DNA of 58,519 nucleotides from Longimicrobium sp. (lineage in GTDB: Bacteria; Gemmatimonadota; Gemmatimonadetes; Longimicrobiales; Longimicrobiaceae), in the NCBI GenBank assembly GCA_036389795.1, contig DASVWD010000090.1, forward strand, positions 1 to 58,519, read 5' to 3'. Positions within the stretch are counted from its first letter, which is position 1, and each line of letters starts with the position of its first letter. The position numbers and the translations under genes are program-made. Positions 39,688-47,766 of this stretch are shown here, piece after piece. The notes under the pieces were generated by a model. The model made no database searches and had not been told where the DNA came from. It saw only the letters and a program-made list of their open reading frames with translations.

Positions 39688-41037
39688 ATGCACTTCGACC
39701 GATCGACCTCACGTCGTTTCACGCCGCTCCGCCGCCTCGCGGGGCTCGCCGCGCTCGCCCTGATGATCGGGGTCGGCGCCTGCGCGTCGGCCGGGAAGCG
39801 CTACGAGCAGGGGGTGGAGCTGGAGCAGCGCGGCCGCCCCGCCGACGCCGCCCGGCGCTACATCGACGCGCTCGAGAAGGACCCGCGCCTCGCCGACGCG
39901 CGCGCCCGCCTGCAGGAGACCGGCGACCGCGCCGTGCAGGAGTACGTGGCGTACGCCCAGTCGCACGAGGCCTCGGGCGATCCCGGCGAGGCCGCCGAGT
40001 CGTTCCTGCGCGCCGACAACCTCCGCCGCGACGCCGCGGCCGTGGGCGTGACCCTCAACGCCCCGGCCGACTACCCGTCGCGCCGCCGGGCCACCTTCGA
40101 CCGCGCCATCGCCCACGCCGTCCAGGGCGCCGCCGCGGCCGCCCGCACCCAGCCCGACGAGGCGGACCGCGCCCTGGCGCGCGCCATGGAGCGCTGGGAG
40201 CCCACGCCGACGCAGCGCCAGTCGCTGGCCCGCGCCCGCGTGGACGCCGCCGTCGCCGCCTCCGAGGCCGACCTGGCGCAGGGCCGCTACCGCGCCGCCT
40301 ACGACCGCCTGGAGCGGCTCCGCCAGGCGGTGGCCGGGGCCGACCCCGCGCAGCTCGACGCCGCCCGGCGCGTCCAGGAAGAGGCGCTGCGCCGCGGCAC
40401 CCTGCGCGTGGCCGTCCTCCCCGTCTTCGCCGCCGCGGCCGAGGAGGGGAGGCTCCCGGGCGGGTTCCTGACGGACCTGCAGGACGAGCTGGAGACCGGG
40501 GAGTGGATGCGGCCGCCGCGCTTCGTGGAGGTGGTCGACCCGCGCGAGGTGCGGCGCGAGTGGCGCCGCCGCGGCGACCCCCGGCGGGTGCCCTCCAGCT
40601 GGGAGGCCGAGCGCCTGGGCCGCGCGCTGGGCGCCGCCGTGGTGGTGATGGCCGAGATCGACAGCGTGGCGCGCCTGGAGACGGACGTGCGCAGCACGCG
40701 CCGCCCCGCGCGCACCCAGGCCGGCGCCGACACCGCCTACACCGTGCGCGAGGGGCGGCAGACCACCTGGGCGCGCGTCTCCTACTCGCTCGTCGACGTG
40801 CAGGGCGGCCGCACGCTGGAGCGCGGCACCGTGGCCGCCGAGGGGGGCGCGCGCTTCCGCCGGGCCACGTTCGCGGGCGACTGGCGCACCCTGGCCCTCT
40901 CGCGCGACGAGCGCGAGCTGTTCCTCGACGACCGCCGCGGCGACATCGACCGCGAGCTGGCGCGCGAGCTCCTGGCCGGCCTCTCCGACCGCCTGGGCCG
41001 CGAGGTCTACGACCTGGTCCTGCGGCGGGTGGACTGA
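39688..41037 (+). CDS. Lipoprotein with N-terminal TPR-like helices, unknown function
   Basis: 449 residues. Signal peptide ending with lipobox IGVGAC (Cys about 31). TPR-like helices follow (RYEQGVELEQRGRPADAARRYIDALEKDPRLADARARLQ). The second half (LRVAVLPVFAAAAEEGRLPGGFLTDLQDELETG ... GRALGAAVVVMAEIDSVARLET) resembles proteins that assemble a FlgO/CsgG-like beta domain. It ends YDLVLRRVD. A role in envelope assembly is possible but not shown. The ATG at 39688 is preceded by AAATCCAGTC, without a strong ribosome site. Confidence 0.72.
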   Translation: MHFDRSTSRRFTPLRRLAGLAALALMIGVGACASAGKRYEQGVELEQRGRPADAARRYIDALEKDPRLADARARLQETGDRAVQEYVAYAQSHEASGDPGEAAESFLRADNLRRDAAAVGVTLNAPADYPSRRRATFDRAIAHAVQGAAAAARTQPDEADRALARAMERWEPTPTQRQSLARARVDAAVAASEADLAQGRYRAAYDRLERLRQAVAGADPAQLDAARRVQEEALRRGTLRVAVLPVFAAAAEEGRLPGGFLTDLQDELETGEWMRPPRFVEVVDPREVRREWRRRGDPRRVPSSWEAERLGRALGAAVVVMAEIDSVARLETDVRSTRRPARTQAGADTAYTVREGRQTTWARVSYSLVDVQGGRTLERGTVAAEGGARFRRATFAGDWRTLALSRDERELFLDDRRGDIDRELARELLAGLSDRLGREVYDLVLRRVD

Positions 41038-41041
41038 CCCG

Positions 41042-41153
41042 CAGGGGAGAGGGGACAGGGGACAGGGAACAGCCGGCACGTACCGAGCGCGTGAAGTCCA
41101 CCCTCTCCCAGACCTGGGAGAGGGTTGCCGCTCTAAGGCGGCGGGTGAGGGCC
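41042..41153 (+). repeat. CCCTGT run and gene-less DUF559-associated repeat, copy D
   Basis: 41042-41072 is the reverse complement of the CCCTGT run at 36473-36501. 41097-41153 matches the repeats around the DUF559 gene (CCCTCTCCCAGACCTGGGAGAGG, then CTCTAAGGCGGCGGGTGAGG), but no DUF559 gene is near. Confidence 0.7.
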
Positions 41154-41331
41154 CCGGCGCGGCGCAGAAGCTGGTCGAGACGCGCGGGTCCTCGCGAACG
41201 ACGTTCCCGTCGCGAAGTGCCGAGGTGTTTTCTTCCTTTGCCCTTCCCCGCCCCGGCGCGTATTCTTCCCTCCCAACCGAAACCCGTCCCCCGGTCTTCG
41301 CCCCCTCCGCCTTTCATCCGAGGACTTCATC

Positions 41332-42882
41332 GTGCACCCGCCGACCATCCCCCCCGCCGGCCCGCTCCGCCGCGCGGCCGCGGCCGGGCTCCTGCTCCTC
41401 GCCTCCGCGCTGGCCACGGGCGCGGCGTCCGCCCAGACGGCCGAGGAGCGCACGGCCCGCTACTTCGAGTCCATCCGCGAGCGGCCGCCGCTGCTGACGG
41501 CGTTCCTGCGCGAGATGCCCAAGGGCGGCGACCTGCACAGCCACCTCTCCGGCGCCGTGTACGCCGAGAGCTTCCTGCGCTGGGCGGCCGAGGACAGCGC
41601 CTGCATCGACGTCCGCGCGCTCACCTACGTGGGCCCCCCGTGCCGGCCCGCGGGCGACACCCTGGTCCGCGCGGCGCAGGCGGTCGCCAATTCCGCGCTG
41701 TACGGCCGGCTCGTCGACGCCTGGTCGATGCGCAACTGGAACCCGGCGCGCGACAAGAGCGGCCACGACCAGTTCTTCGACACCTTCGGGAGGTACGGCG
41801 CCACCGACCGCCGCACTGGCGACATGCTGGCCGAGGCCGCCTCGCGCGCGGCGGGCGGGCGGGTGAGCTACCTGGAGCTGATGCTCACCCCCGACGGCAG
41901 CGCCGCCCGCAACCTGGGCGCCCAGGTCGGCTGGAACGACGACTTCGACCGCATGCGCGAGGCGCTGCTCGCGGCCGGGCTGCGCGGCATCGTCGCCCGG
42001 GCGCGGGCGCGGCTGGACAGCGTGGAGGCGCGGCGCGACACCGTGCTGGGGTGCGGCACGGCGCGGCCCGGCCCCGGGTGCGGCGTCACCGTGCGCTGGC
42101 TGTACCAGGTGGCCCGCGCCCGGCCGCGCGAGCAGGTGTTCGCGCAGATCCTGATGGGCTTCGAGATGGCCACCGCCGACCCGCGCGTGGTGGGCTTCAA
42201 CCTGGTGCAGCCCGAGGACAATCCCCTGGCCATGGGCGACTTCTCGCTGCACATGCGCATGATCGACCACCTGCACCGGCTCTACCCGAACGTGCGCATC
42301 TCGCTGCACGCGGGCGAGCTGGCGCCGGGGCTGGTCCCGCCCGAGGGCCTGCGCTTCCACATCCGCGAGTCGGTGGAGGTGGGCCACGCCAGCCGCATCG
42401 GCCACGGGGTGGACGTGATGCACGAGGACGGGGCCACCGAGCTGCTGCGCCGCATGGCCGAGCGCGGGGTGATGGTGGAGATCGCGCTCACCAGCAACGA
42501 CGCGATCCTGGGGGTGCGCGGCGCCGACCACCCGCTCTCGGCCTACCTGGCGGCGGGCGTCCCCGTGGCGCTGGCCACCGACGACGAGGGGGTGGCGCGC
42601 TCGGAGATGACCCTGGAGTACCTGAAGGCCGCGCGCGAGCAGGGGCTGGACTACCGCACCCTGAAGGCGATGGCGCGCAACTCCCTGCAGCACTCCTTCG
42701 TGGGCGGCGAGAGCCTGTGGATCGACCCGCGCCGCTTCGTCCCCGTGGCCTCGTGCGCGGGCGGCCTGGACGCGCCCCGCTGCCGCGAGCTGGCCGCGCG
42801 CAGCCCCAAGGCCCGCCTGCAGGTCGACCTGGAGCGCGCCTTCGCCCGCTTCGAGGAGCGCTGGTCGCAGATGCCGCGCTGA
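41332..42882 (+). CDS. Secreted adenosine deaminase-family amidohydrolase
   Basis: 516 residues from GTG 41332 with GAGGA upstream. Sec signal peptide (RRAAAAGLLLLASALATGAASAQ, cleavage about residue 35). Metal-dependent deaminase motifs in order: MPKGGDLHSHLSGA (His-X-His), ISLHAGEL (catalytic Glu), GHASRIGHGVD, ALTSND and ALATDDEGVARSEM (final Asp). Size and order agree with ADGF/adenosine deaminase-type proteins with an extra internal insert (GCGTARPGPGCGV) and C-terminal tail. Purine nucleoside deamination in the periplasm is the likely role. A rho-independent terminator follows. Confidence 0.9.
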   Translation: MHPPTIPPAGPLRRAAAAGLLLLASALATGAASAQTAEERTARYFESIRERPPLLTAFLREMPKGGDLHSHLSGAVYAESFLRWAAEDSACIDVRALTYVGPPCRPAGDTLVRAAQAVANSALYGRLVDAWSMRNWNPARDKSGHDQFFDTFGRYGATDRRTGDMLAEAASRAAGGRVSYLELMLTPDGSAARNLGAQVGWNDDFDRMREALLAAGLRGIVARARARLDSVEARRDTVLGCGTARPGPGCGVTVRWLYQVARARPREQVFAQILMGFEMATADPRVVGFNLVQPEDNPLAMGDFSLHMRMIDHLHRLYPNVRISLHAGELAPGLVPPEGLRFHIRESVEVGHASRIGHGVDVMHEDGATELLRRMAERGVMVEIALTSNDAILGVRGADHPLSAYLAAGVPVALATDDEGVARSEMTLEYLKAAREQGLDYRTLKAMARNSLQHSFVGGESLWIDPRRFVPVASCAGGLDAPRCRELAARSPKARLQVDLERAFARFEERWSQMPR

Positions 42883-42906
42883 GCGGCAGGTCTTCCAGAC
42901 ACGCAG

Positions 42907-42945
42907 AGGCGCCGCGGCGAGGTCCACCGCGGCGCCTTCTTGTTT
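42907..42945 (+). terminator. Rho-independent terminator
   Basis: Stem AGGCGCCGCGG / CCGCGGCGCCT (42907-42917 / 42927-42937) followed by TCTTGTTT, 25 nt after the deaminase stop. Confidence 0.85.
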
Positions 42946-42967
42946 CCCGGCCTCCTTCCCGTGCGAG

Positions 42968-43008
42968 CCGGTCAGGGCTTCTCGATCCGCAGTGTGGCCG
43001 TGCAGCGC
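42968..43008 (-). pseudogene. Orphan copy of the 44.5-kb lipoprotein gene's 3' end
   Basis: 41 bases align with 44503-44543 at 37 positions by eye. On the minus strand they read RCTATLRIEKP and stop, where the intact gene has RYTATLRIEKP and stop; three of the four differences are silent or lie past the stop and one changes Tyr to Cys. No gene body is attached. With the intact gene it brackets 1.5 kb holding three plus-strand genes. Confidence 0.8.
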
Positions 43009-43070
43009 CCACGACCCAAACGGTGCGGCGTGACACGACTCACCTCACTTGACGAGATTCGATATGCCTA

Positions 43071-43087
43071 TTATCGATTATCAATAA
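43071..43087. promoter_or_regulatory. AT-rich imperfect dyad, probable operator of the DUF2975 operon
   Basis: TTATCGATTATCAATAA is self-complementary at 14 of 17 positions. It lies in an AT-rich island (43055-43090), 38 nt before the DUF2975 gene, with a TTGACG (43049-43054) upstream. The adjacent YozG-like regulator (43653) is a reasonable ligand. Confidence 0.5.
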
Positions 43088-43125
43088 GGTGACGGAACTA
43101 CACGGGCCAGCTTCGAGATAGACCG

Positions 43126-43650
43126 ATGTCGAGATCACAGGCAGGGGCTCTGGTACTGACGCGGAGGGTGCTCCGCGTGCTGATCGCCCTGAACCTGGCG
43201 GCAGGCTTCCTGATCCTGGCGCTGCTGGTGGCCAGCCTGCTGGCCGAGTCCTGGGTCATGACCGCCCTCGGCGTCCGCCCGGGCGAGGGCCGCCAGGCGC
43301 TGATCCTGGGAATGCGTCTCGTCGCGCTCCTGGGCATCGCCGCGGTCCCGCTCGTCCACGTCGTCCTCACCCGCCTGGCGGCGATCGTCGAGACGGTCCG
43401 CGCCGGCGACGCGTTCGCGCCCGGCAACGCGATGCGGCTGCGGACGATCGCCTGGGCGGTGCTGGGGCTGGAGGTGCTGCACCTGGTCGTGGCCGCCGTC
43501 GCGGCCGCCGCCTCCTCCCGGGGCCAGGCGCTGGACATCGGCTGGGCGCCGTCGCTCACGCGCTGGCTCGCCGTGCTGCTCCTCTTCGTGCTCGCGCGCG
43601 TCTTCGAGGAGGGCGCCCGGATGCGCGAGGAGCTGGAGGGGACGGTTTGA
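43126..43650 (+). CDS. DUF2975-domain membrane protein
   Basis: 174 residues with four TM helices (about 14-40, 60-82, 105-130, 142-162). The DUF2975 hallmark GDAFAPGNAMRLRTIAWAVLGLEVL is present in the central loop. Such proteins are nearly always followed by a small XRE-type (YozG-like) regulator, as here 2 nt later; function is unknown. It lies inside the islet bracketed by the duplicated lipoprotein gene end. Confidence 0.88.
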   Translation: MSRSQAGALVLTRRVLRVLIALNLAAGFLILALLVASLLAESWVMTALGVRPGEGRQALILGMRLVALLGIAAVPLVHVVLTRLAAIVETVRAGDAFAPGNAMRLRTIAWAVLGLEVLHLVVAAVAAAASSRGQALDIGWAPSLTRWLAVLLLFVLARVFEEGARMREELEGTV

Positions 43651-43652
43651 CC

Positions 43653-43889
43653 ATGCCGATCATCGTCAAGCTCGACGACGTCCTCTACGCGCGCCGGATG
43701 ACCCTGACGGAGCTGTCCGACCGGGTCGGGATCACCCTGGCGAACCTCTCGATCTTGAAGACCGGCAAGGCGCGCGCGGTCCGCTTCTCCACGCTGGAGG
43801 CCATCTGCGAGGCACTGCGGTGCCAGCCGGGGGACCTGCTGGAGTTCGTGCCGGGGCCGTCCGGGGCCGTGGAGACCGGGGAGGAGTGA
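43653..43889 (+). CDS. YozG-like XRE-family helix-turn-helix regulator
   Basis: 78 residues. Cro/C1-type HTH: MPIIVKLDDVLYARRMTLTELSDRVGITLANLSILKTGKARAVRFSTLEAICEALRCQPGDLLEFVP. This is the partner regulator of DUF2975 proteins. ATG 43653 is 2 nt past the previous stop, with GGAGGGG further upstream; an alternative TTG lies at 43647. It probably regulates its own operon through the dyad at 43071-43087. Confidence 0.9.
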   Translation: MPIIVKLDDVLYARRMTLTELSDRVGITLANLSILKTGKARAVRFSTLEAICEALRCQPGDLLEFVPGPSGAVETGEE

Positions 43890-43988
43890 CGTGCGGCGCG
43901 GCGCCCGGCGGCCGTCAGCCGATCAGGAGCGCACATTCACCTTTTGATCGCATCGCCCGGGCGGGAGCCCGGGGGGAAGGAGTGCACC

Positions 43989-44426
43989 GTGCAGGAAGTA
44001 TCCACTCTTCGGCTGTACCTGCTGAGAGGCACGTACCTGCTCATGGTCGTGGGGCTCGGGCTCACGATCTGGCCGCTCCTGCTGAGCGGGGAGATCCCGG
44101 AGCACATGCGGGGCGTGGTGTGGAGCGTGCTGGCGGCGGTCTCCCTGCTGGCGCTCCTGGGGATCCGCTACCCGCTCAAGATGCTGCCGCTGCTCTTCTT
44201 CGAGCTGGTGTGGAAGTCCGTCTGGGTGCTGGCGATCGGGCTCCCGCTCTGGTCGTCCGGCCAGCTGGGCGCGGGTACGGCGGAGACGATGAAAGAGTGC
44301 CTGATGGGCGTGGTGTTCCTGGTCGTCATCCCCTGGCCGTACGTGCTGAAGCACTACGTCAGGGCGCCGAGCGACCCCTGGAGGGGCGTCGCGCGCGTCG
44401 CGGCGGAGAGGCCCCGGCCCGCGTGA
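43989..44426 (+). CDS. Four-TM membrane protein, unknown function
   Basis: 145 residues from GTG 43989, chosen because AAGGAG lies 5 nt upstream. Hydrophobic segments at about 12-30, 42-60, 66-85 and 103-122. Contains LKMLPLLFFELVWKSVWVLAIGLPLW, characteristic of small uncharacterised membrane proteins of soil bacteria. It is the third plus-strand gene of the islet. Confidence 0.7.
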   Translation: MQEVSTLRLYLLRGTYLLMVVGLGLTIWPLLLSGEIPEHMRGVVWSVLAAVSLLALLGIRYPLKMLPLLFFELVWKSVWVLAIGLPLWSSGQLGAGTAETMKECLMGVVFLVVIPWPYVLKHYVRAPSDPWRGVARVAAERPRPA

Positions 44427-44506
44427 CCTGCGCGGATCCTGAACCGGCGGATCGCCGACCCGTCCACCCCGGCTGGATCACGTACGCAGGTTCTCCGACG
44501 CCCCGG

Positions 44507-44920
44507 TCACGGCTTCTCAATCCGCAGCGTGGCCGTGTAGCGCTCCGGCGGCCCCTCACGCGTCGGCAGCGGGTCCAGCCGCACCAGGTGGACGCGGTAC
44601 GGGCCGAGCGCGGCCGAGCGCGGCTCCACCGGCGTGGCGAGGACCACGCCCTCCACGCGGTCGTCCACGCGCAGCTCCAGCTCCACCTTCGCCTCGCCGG
44701 CGCGCACGCACTGCACCCCCTGCGGGCAGCGCGAGTCCTCGGCCACGCGCAGGAAGGAGACGGCGAGCCGCTCGCCCTCCACGCCCGCCGTCTGCCCCGG
44801 CGCCAGCGCGACCTCTTCCCCCAGCCGCGCGGGCACCCGCGGCTGCGTGGACGGGTAGGGACGCGGACACGCGGCCAGCGCGAGCGCGAGCGCCGCCGCG
44901 GCGAGGGAGCGCAGCGTCAT
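44507..44920 (-). CDS. Small lipoprotein, unknown function
   Basis: 137 residues. Signal peptide with lipobox LALAAC (Cys 18). Body: GEEVALAPGQTAGVEGERLAVSFLRVAEDSRCPQGVQCVRAGEAKVELEL, a small beta domain with two Cys in a CPQGVQC pair. The ATG overlaps the stop of the upstream gene (ATGA, 44917-44920). Its last bases are duplicated as an orphan at 42968-43008. Family not recognised. Confidence 0.75.
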   Translation of the reverse strand: MTLRSLAAAALALALAACPRPYPSTQPRVPARLGEEVALAPGQTAGVEGERLAVSFLRVAEDSRCPQGVQCVRAGEAKVELELRVDDRVEGVVLATPVEPRSAALGPYRVHLVRLDPLPTREGPPERYTATLRIEKP

Positions 44921-45732
44921 CTGACCACGCGCGCATCCGGCGGGGCCACTATTTCGAGCTCGTGGTCGACCTCGCACTCTTCCTCGCCCGAGTAGGGCAC
45001 CTTCGCCCCCTTGGTGAAGCGCCCGCTCCGCCGGTCCCACACCAGCTCCATCTCGGTGAACTTCCGCGCCGTGAAGAGCTCCCGCAGCTCCTCCTCGCGG
45101 TCCTCGGGGAGGGCCGACGTGAAGACGTGGAAGGTCGCCGTCGTCCCCTCCCGCGGCCACTCGATCGAGTACGCGCCCAGGTCCAGGAAGAAGCGCGGGC
45201 CGATGCCCCTGGGGAGCGGGTGGTCGCCCCAGAAGTCCGCGTAGGTGACGGCCGGGAGCACGTCGCGCGCCTGGCGGGGGGTGAAGCGCCCGCCGGAGAG
45301 GGTCCAGAACCAGTCGCCCCGCGTGGAGCCGGCCGACTCGTCGAAGTCTTCCGCGTGCAGCACCACCAGCCGGTCGCCGTTGCCCTGGACGAAGTAGGTG
45401 AGCACCAGGTCCACCCCGTACGCCTCGTCGACGTCGCTCGGGAAGAACAGCCGCAGGTAGCCGTTGCGCGTGTCCACCACGGCCTCCGACGGGCCGCGGA
45501 GCGCGCGCTCCACCTCCGCGTTCCTCTGCTCGAAGGTGCCCAGGCGAGCCCTCACTCCCGCGAGCGGGTCCGCGCCCGGGCGGGGGGCGGGGAGCGGGAG
45601 CGCCAGGAACACCTCGCGGACGTCGCGCGGGCCCGCCACGATCTCGGCGCGCGTGCGCGGCGCCTGCCCCGCCGCGCCCGCGGCGGTGGCGCCCAGCAGG
45701 GGCAGCACGGCCAGCAAGAGCTTGTTTCGCAA
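44917..45732 (-). CDS. Secreted GWxTD-domain-like protein
   Basis: 271 residues from TTG 45732 with GGGAGA upstream; signal peptide LRNKLLLAVLPLLGATAAGAA. No TM helix after it. The mature part contains VDTRNGYLRLFFPSDVDEAYGVDLVLTYFVQG and YADFWGDHPLPRGIGPRFFLDLGAYSIEWPREG; short beta strands alternate with loops. I do not recognise a named family with certainty (GWxTD proteins of Acidobacteria/Gemmatimonadota are a guess). Overlaps the downstream lipoprotein gene by four bases, so the two are one operon. Confidence 0.62.
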   Translation of the reverse strand: MRNKLLLAVLPLLGATAAGAAGQAPRTRAEIVAGPRDVREVFLALPLPAPRPGADPLAGVRARLGTFEQRNAEVERALRGPSEAVVDTRNGYLRLFFPSDVDEAYGVDLVLTYFVQGNGDRLVVLHAEDFDESAGSTRGDWFWTLSGGRFTPRQARDVLPAVTYADFWGDHPLPRGIGPRFFLDLGAYSIEWPREGTTATFHVFTSALPEDREEELRELFTARKFTEMELVWDRRSGRFTKGAKVPYSGEEECEVDHELEIVAPPDARVVR

Positions 45733-45885
45733 GGGAAAGTCTCCCGGGTCGACGATCTTCGCGGCGCGCGGTGGGATGGAGAGAGAGGCCGGCGGAGGGA
45801 CGCGCCCTTCAGGGATAGGGCTTCCGCCTCTCCGGCACAAGGCTCGTGTCCCAGTGCCGGCCGTGGGAGAGCGCGGCCGAAAGAC

Positions 45886-45915
45886 GAAGGGCGGAGCTGC
45901 CGCCCCGCCCTTCGG
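45886..45915 (-). terminator. Terminator after the 46.1-kb RiPP-like gene
   Basis: Perfect 10-bp stem CGAAGGGCGG / CCGCCCTTCG around a 10-nt loop, with outer GAGAGCGC/GCGCTCTC pairing (45868-45924). Confidence 0.65.
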
Positions 45916-45971
45916 CGCTCTCCGCGCGGCCGGGACCGGAGCCCGGCCGCCGGAGCGAGCGGACGCCCGCG

Positions 45972-46154
45972 TCAGTACCCGGGCTGCGCCGGACAGACGA
46001 AGGGGCTGCCCGATCCGCCGCAGTCCTGCGACCCTCCGCACTCGGCGCAGATCGAAGCCGGACCGGCCGGCCCCGTGTCGGCCGGCACCTGCGTCGACGC
46101 GAGCGGGGTGGTGGGGAACGACTGCACGTCCAGGCTTTCGGGATCGAGGCGCAT
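45972..46154 (-). CDS. RiPP precursor-like peptide, pinensin-type leader
   Basis: 60 residues. ATG 46154 is preceded by AGGAGA eight bases upstream. The start MRLDPESLDVQSFPTT matches the L-x-L-D-x-L-x-V-x-SF-x-T leader pattern of pinensin-like lanthipeptide precursors, and the core-like C-terminus ends CAECGGSQDCGGSGSPFVC with four Cys and several Ser/Thr. No modifying enzyme is in the window, so cyclisation is unproven. A TTGACA (46226-46231) lies upstream. It could instead be a small secreted Cys-rich protein. Confidence 0.65.
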   Translation of the reverse strand: MRLDPESLDVQSFPTTPLASTQVPADTGPAGPASICAECGGSQDCGGSGSPFVCPAQPGY

Positions 46155-46621
46155 CGCGGCTTCTCCTGAGGGGATGGTCAGAGCGAGGATGACACGTGAC
46201 AAGCGTACCCGGACGACGCGGATCCTGTCAATCAATTCAAGCGGTGGATACGCGTTCCCCGGCCGGGCGAGGCCACGTCGGTACGCCCCCGCCACGACGC
46301 AAGCTGCATTGGGGACAAAACCGCCGTCGATGGAATTCGGTGTCCCACCCGCCGTGAGGCATCTCTGCCCCTCCTGGACCGGTACGCCCCAGGAAGCGGC
46401 CTGCGAACTCACTCCCGGTAGACGCCGATCTTCATCTCCAGTCCGCCCGCATTCGCCGACGCCGCGGGGACGATCGCCGCAAACGCCTGGCGGGCGGGGA
46501 CGCCATCCGGCGCGCGGAACCGGCCTTGCCAGACGCGGCGACGACCGCCCGTGACCGCACCGGGCGGCCGCGGCGCCATGGGGGCGCCGCACGTTTCGAA
46601 TAGATCGAAGGGGAAACTCCG
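46155..46621. other. Intergenic region between divergent genes
   Basis: About 465 nt. The left part holds the -35-like TTGACA of the 46154 gene on the minus strand with a weak TACGCT 18 nt on; the rest is GC-rich and shows no real gene or repeat. Confidence 0.4.
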
Positions 46622-47650
46622 ATGAACCTGCACGCCTTCCTGCGCGGCGGCGCCGTCCTCGCCGCGCTCCTCGCCACCGGCGCATGTAACGACCAGATCA
46701 CCGATTCCGCGGCCCGGCCCCTGCCCGGGGACACGGTCCCCCGCACCACGATCTCGATCGCGGCGCTGCCGTCGGTGAACGTGGTCGCCCTGATCGACAC
46801 CGTCGACAACACCATCATCGCGGACTCGACCAGCGCGTACGACGTCCCGACCACCACGCAGACCAACCACTTCCGCGCGGCCGTCGACTCCGTGCTGGCG
46901 GGCCGCGTGGCCGGCGCCGACGCGCTGCTCGCCCAGTACGGCTACGACGTCTACTCCATCCGCGAGGCGGTCACCGGCGACTCGCTGGTGGTGTTCCGCG
47001 AGCGGGCGCCCGCCGGCGGCGCCGACGTGCCGCGCGGGTGGGGGACGTACGTCTACAACCCGTCGCCCACGGCGCGCCGGGCCGACATCCACGCCAACCA
47101 CCCGATCAGCGACCTGAACACCGAGGACATGGCGGCCGACCTGTACCAGCGCTGCCGCTGCCGCTGGCTGTTCGTGGCCGGCGCCGAGCGCGACGCCAAC
47201 CACCTGGACCCGGCGCAGCAGTCCGACATGGCGCGGGTGACCAACAGCGTCTTCCACCAGATGTACACCCGCGTGGCCGCGGCCAACGTGCGGACCCTGT
47301 CCATCCACGGGTTCGTCGCGTCGAAGCACACCCTGCCGTCCGGCGTGGACCACGTGCTGAGCAACGGCGGGCGCTTCCTCAACGACGCGGCGCAGACGTA
47401 CACGGCCGCCGACACCACGCTGCGCACGCGGCTGGTGAACAACGGGTTCGTCTCCGGGCTGTTCAACCGCGACGCGGGGTACGACGAGCTGGGCGCCACC
47501 GTCAACCCGCAGGGCCAGCACTCCAACAACTCCTTCGGCTTCGGCCGCTGGATGAGCATCGAGACGGAGAAGAACGTGCGCGACAGCACCACCCTGCGGG
47601 CCACGATGAACACCGTGCTCCGCCAGTGGATCATCGACTTCCCCGCGTAG
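46622..47650 (+). CDS. Secreted lipoprotein, possible zinc-hydrolase-like fold, unknown function
   Basis: 342 residues. Lipobox LLATGAC at residues 16-22. Central block PSPTARRADIHANHPISDLNTEDMAADLYQRCRCRWLFVAGAERDAN contains a His-Ala-Asn-His-Pro motif, an Asp and a Glu, followed by LSIHGFVASKH, a layout that could bind metal as in N-formylglutamate hydrolase-like enzymes. No confident family. ATG 46622 follows GGGGAAACTCCG. A perfect terminator hairpin follows. Confidence 0.68.
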   Translation: MNLHAFLRGGAVLAALLATGACNDQITDSAARPLPGDTVPRTTISIAALPSVNVVALIDTVDNTIIADSTSAYDVPTTTQTNHFRAAVDSVLAGRVAGADALLAQYGYDVYSIREAVTGDSLVVFRERAPAGGADVPRGWGTYVYNPSPTARRADIHANHPISDLNTEDMAADLYQRCRCRWLFVAGAERDANHLDPAQQSDMARVTNSVFHQMYTRVAAANVRTLSIHGFVASKHTLPSGVDHVLSNGGRFLNDAAQTYTAADTTLRTRLVNNGFVSGLFNRDAGYDELGATVNPQGQHSNNSFGFGRWMSIETEKNVRDSTTLRATMNTVLRQWIIDFPA

Positions 47651-47691
47651 TGCGCCGGGCCTGAAGTCCAACCGACCACCCACAACCGGGA

Positions 47692-47722
47692 GCGGCCCCG
47701 GGCGGAATCCGCCCGGGGCCGC
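47692..47722. terminator. Bidirectional terminator
   Basis: 15-bp stem GCGGCCCCGGGCGGA / TCCGCCCGGGGCCGC with a one-base centre, between convergent genes ending at 47650 and 47767. Confidence 0.8.
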
Positions 47723-47766
47723 GCGCGTGGATGGCACTGCGCCGGAGCGGCGCGAAGGAGCGGGCG

